DNA from: Cyclobacteriaceae bacterium
GTDB taxonomy: Bacteria; Bacteroidota; Bacteroidia; Cytophagales; Cyclobacteriaceae
Direction of reading: 5' to 3'
DNA: 25,094 bases
Assembly (NCBI GenBank): GCA_025358195.1
Contig: JANYKP010000372.1
Coordinates: 1-25,094, forward strand
Part shown: piece by piece, positions 22,720-25,094 of the stretch
Layout of the letters: each line of letters begins with the position of its first letter
How positions within the stretch are numbered: position 1 is the first letter of the stretch
The notes under the pieces: generated by a model
What the model was told of the DNA's origin: nothing
Seen by the model: the letters and a program-made list of their open reading frames with translations, nothing else
Database searches by the model: none
Translations under genes and position numbers: made by a program

Positions 22720-25094
22720 TTGGCAAAGAAGACTATTAATAGCAGGATTGATTTTTCAAACATTGAGAAGATCCTAGAATATCCTGATTTCCTCGATCTT
22801 CAACTTCAATCCTTTAAAGACTTTCTGCAGATCGAGACGCCAGCTGAAAAGCGGCAAAACGAAGGTCTCTTCAAAGTGTTTGCGGAAAATTTTCCCATCT
22901 CCGATTCGCGCGAGAATTTCGTGCTGGAGTTCGTGGATTACACCATCGACCCTCCGAAATATTCGGTGGACGAGTGCATCGACCGGGGACTGACCTTTTC
23001 TGTTCCGCTGAAAGCAAAACTCCGCCTCACCTGTAACGATGAGGATAACGAGGATTTTGAAACCATCGAACAGGAAGTGTTCCTTGGAAATATTCCGTAC
23101 ATGACGGAAAAAGGATCCTTCGTCATCAATGGGGCCGAGCGTGTAATTGTCTCTCAATTGCACCGCTCACCGGGTGTATTCTTTGCCATGAGCAAACATA
23201 CCAATGGTACGAAGTTGTACTCCGCACGTATCATTCCATTCAAAGGATCATGGATAGAATTCGCGACCGATGTGAACTCCGTAATGTATGCGTACATCGA
23301 CCGGAAGAAAAAATTTCCAGTCACTACCTTGCTCCGTGCTATCGGTTATGGAACGGATAAAGATATTCTTGACCTCTTCGGATTGTCGGAAGAAGTGGAA
23401 GCCACCAAGAACACAATCAAAAAAGTAATTGACCGCAAACTTGCAGCCCGTGTACTTAAAACCTGGACGGAAGACTTCGTAGATGAAGATACCGGCGAAG
23501 TGGTTTCAATCGACCGGAATGAAGTGCTGCTGGAACGTGATCACGTGATTACACCGGAAGATGTTGAAACGATCGTGGAAAGCGGTGTGAAGTCAATCAT
23601 CCTCCATCGCGATGATGTGAATGTTACGGACTACCACATCATTTTCAATACCCTGGCAAAAGACAATTCAAACTCCGAAAAAGAAGCGGTTGAACAAATC
23701 TACCGCCAACTTCGCAATACAGAAGCTCCGGATGAGCAAACTGCCAGGGATATTATTCAAAGCCTATTCTTCAGCGAAAAGCGCTACGATCTCGGTGAAG
23801 TGGGCCGCTATCGTATTAATAAGAAGCTCGGTCTTGAGTTGAGCGCCGATCAACGTGTGTTGACCACGCAAGACATTATTTTGATAGTAAAGTATTTGAT
23901 TGGCTTGGTAAATTCCAAGGCATTGGTGGACGACATCGACCACTTGAGCAACAGGAGGGTGCGTACGGTAGGTGAGCAACTCTACACTCAGTTTGGTGTC
24001 GGTCTTGCCCGTATGGCGCGTACCATTAAGGAGCGGATGAATGTTCGCGATAACGAAGACTTCAAGCCCGTTGACCTGATCAACGCCAGGACTTTGTCAT
24101 CGGTTATCAATTCGTTCTTCGGAACCAATCAACTTTCGCAATTCATGGATCAGACAAACCCATTGGCAGAGATCACGCACAAGCGTAGGATGTCTGCCCT
24201 CGGGCCCGGTGGTCTGTCGCGCGAGCGTGCAGGTTTTGAAGTTCGTGATGTTCACTATACCCACTATGGTCGCCTTTGCACCATTGAAACTCCGGAAGGT
24301 CCAAACATTGGTTTGATTTCTTCCCTTTGCGTTCACGCGAAAGTGAACAAGATGGGTTTCATTGAGACTCCGTATCGCAAAGTTGATGGCGGTCGGGTGA
24401 AAACGAAAGACATCATTTTCCTGACGGCCGAAGAAGAAGACACTTTTAACATCGCTCAGGCAAATGCGAGGCTTAAGCCCAATGGAGAATTTGTTGCCGA
24501 GAAAGTAAAGGCGCGCTTTGAGGGTGACTTCCCTGTGGTTGAACCAATCGAAGTGAAGTACATGGATGTGGCACCGAACCAAATCGTTTCAATCGCTGCA
24601 TCCTTGATCCCTTTCCTTGAGCACGACGATGCAAACCGCGCCCTCATGGGTTCCAACATGCAACGTCAGGCTGTACCGTTGATGAGACCTGAAGCTCCGA
24701 TCGTAGGTACAGGCCTGGAAGGTCGCATTGCATTGGATTCACGTTCGCTGATACTGGCGGAAGCCAACGGCGTAGTTGATTATGTAGACGCCCGCAAAAT
24801 TGTTATTAAGTATGATGTGTCAGAGGAGCAGCAAGTTGTGCGCTTTGATGACGAATACAAGACTTATAAACTGATTAAATTCAGAAGGACAAACCAGGAC
24901 ACTTGTATCAACTTGACGCCGCTCGTTAAGAAAGGACAAAAAGTTGATAAAGGACAGCCGTTGTGTCAGGGGTATGCTACCGAAAACGGTGAGTTGGCCC
25001 TTGGTCGCAATTTGTTGGTGGCTTACATGCCCTGGCAAGGATACAACTTCGAGGATGCCATCGTTATTTCTGAACGTGTTGTTCAGGATGATAT
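22720..25094 (+). CDS. rpoB: DNA-directed RNA polymerase subunit beta, 5' part
   Basis: The frame is open to the right edge: 791 complete codons with no stop. The start is TTG 22720 (then AKKTINSRIDFSNIEKILEYP); an in-frame TAA at 22705 excludes anything further upstream and there is no ATG near the conserved N-terminus. Motifs: PDFLDLQLQSFKDFLQ, GLFKVFAENFPISDSRENFV, GVFFAMSKHTNG, NQLSQFMDQTNPLAEITHKRR (470-490), SALGPGGLSRERAGFEVRDV, IETPEGPNIGLISSL and the NLLVAYMPWQGYNFEDAI near the edge. In the rifampicin pocket the E. coli-equivalent residues D516, H526 and S531 (here 477, 487, 492) are wild type. It belongs to the secE-rpo unit; rpoC should follow outside. Confidence 0.97.
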   Translation, partial: MAKKTINSRIDFSNIEKILEYPDFLDLQLQSFKDFLQIETPAEKRQNEGLFKVFAENFPISDSRENFVLEFVDYTIDPPKYSVDECIDRGLTFSVPLKAKLRLTCNDEDNEDFETIEQEVFLGNIPYMTEKGSFVINGAERVIVSQLHRSPGVFFAMSKHTNGTKLYSARIIPFKGSWIEFATDVNSVMYAYIDRKKKFPVTTLLRAIGYGTDKDILDLFGLSEEVEATKNTIKKVIDRKLAARVLKTWTEDFVDEDTGEVVSIDRNEVLLERDHVITPEDVETIVESGVKSIILHRDDVNVTDYHIIFNTLAKDNSNSEKEAVEQIYRQLRNTEAPDEQTARDIIQSLFFSEKRYDLGEVGRYRINKKLGLELSADQRVLTTQDIILIVKYLIGLVNSKALVDDIDHLSNRRVRTVGEQLYTQFGVGLARMARTIKERMNVRDNEDFKPVDLINARTLSSVINSFFGTNQLSQFMDQTNPLAEITHKRRMSALGPGGLSRERAGFEVRDVHYTHYGRLCTIETPEGPNIGLISSLCVHAKVNKMGFIETPYRKVDGGRVKTKDIIFLTAEEEDTFNIAQANARLKPNGEFVAEKVKARFEGDFPVVEPIEVKYMDVAPNQIVSIAASLIPFLEHDDANRALMGSNMQRQAVPLMRPEAPIVGTGLEGRIALDSRSLILAEANGVVDYVDARKIVIKYDVSEEQQVVRFDDEYKTYKLIKFRRTNQDTCINLTPLVKKGQKVDKGQPLCQGYATENGELALGRNLLVAYMPWQGYNFEDAIVISERVVQDD

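Noticed and set aside
22774..23163. 129-residue frame on the minus strand
   Set aside because: It lies wholly inside rpoB antisense, has no recognisable motifs, and reflects the codon bias of the real gene.
24121..24205. Rifampicin-resistance change in rpoB
   Set aside because: The residues matching E. coli D516, H526 and S531 are wild type; Thr at the N518 position is likely lineage variation.

Overview
The window looks like a chromosomal segment of a member of the Bacteroidota, most likely the order Cytophagales. The signs are two proteins with type IX secretion (T9SS type A) C-terminal sorting domains, a DUF4249 lipoprotein, a DUF5686/CarboxypepD_reg-like outer-membrane protein, promoters of the Bacteroidota TTG-N19-TAnnTTTG type, and almost no Shine-Dalgarno sequences. 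The genus cannot be fixed from the sequence alone.

Bases 1-5140 are mixed accessory and metabolic genes. The tail of a PKD-repeat T9SS-exported protein (open at the left edge) is followed by a tight operon of an Lrp/AsnC regulator, a PyrR-like phosphoribosyltransferase and panB (pantothenate synthesis). On the minus strand come a DUF4249 lipoprotein with a clear promoter and a small exported CAP-domain protein. Bases 5206-10504 hold icd (NADP isocitrate dehydrogenase) with a strong terminator, then a 1264-residue secreted endonuclease/exonuclease/phosphatase-domain protein with a T9SS tail.

Bases 10503-15531 are read leftwards: pdhA (pyruvate dehydrogenase E1 alpha), a membrane-anchored TPR protein, ribH (lumazine synthase), and a DUF5686 outer-membrane protein whose frame is cut by one in-frame TAA, with the remaining beta-barrel part intact downstream in the same frame. 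Divergent from pdhA is recF with a DUF721 gene.

Bases 17240-25094 are the conserved translation/transcription block: promoter, tRNA-Tyr, tRNA-Gly, tRNA-Thr, a hairpin-rich 329-base leader, tuf, a perfect palindromic terminator, a second promoter, tRNA-Trp, secE, nusG, rplK, rplA, rplJ, rplL and the first 791 codons of rpoB (TTG start), which runs off the right edge.

Most of the window is ordinary housekeeping and I see no undescribed multi-gene system. The points most worth checking are the in-frame stop in the DUF5686 gene, the structured tuf leader, the 16-17 bp tandem repeat that runs into the rplK start codon, the hairpin between rplL and rpoB, and related G/C-rich repeats placed directly after two minus-strand stop codons.
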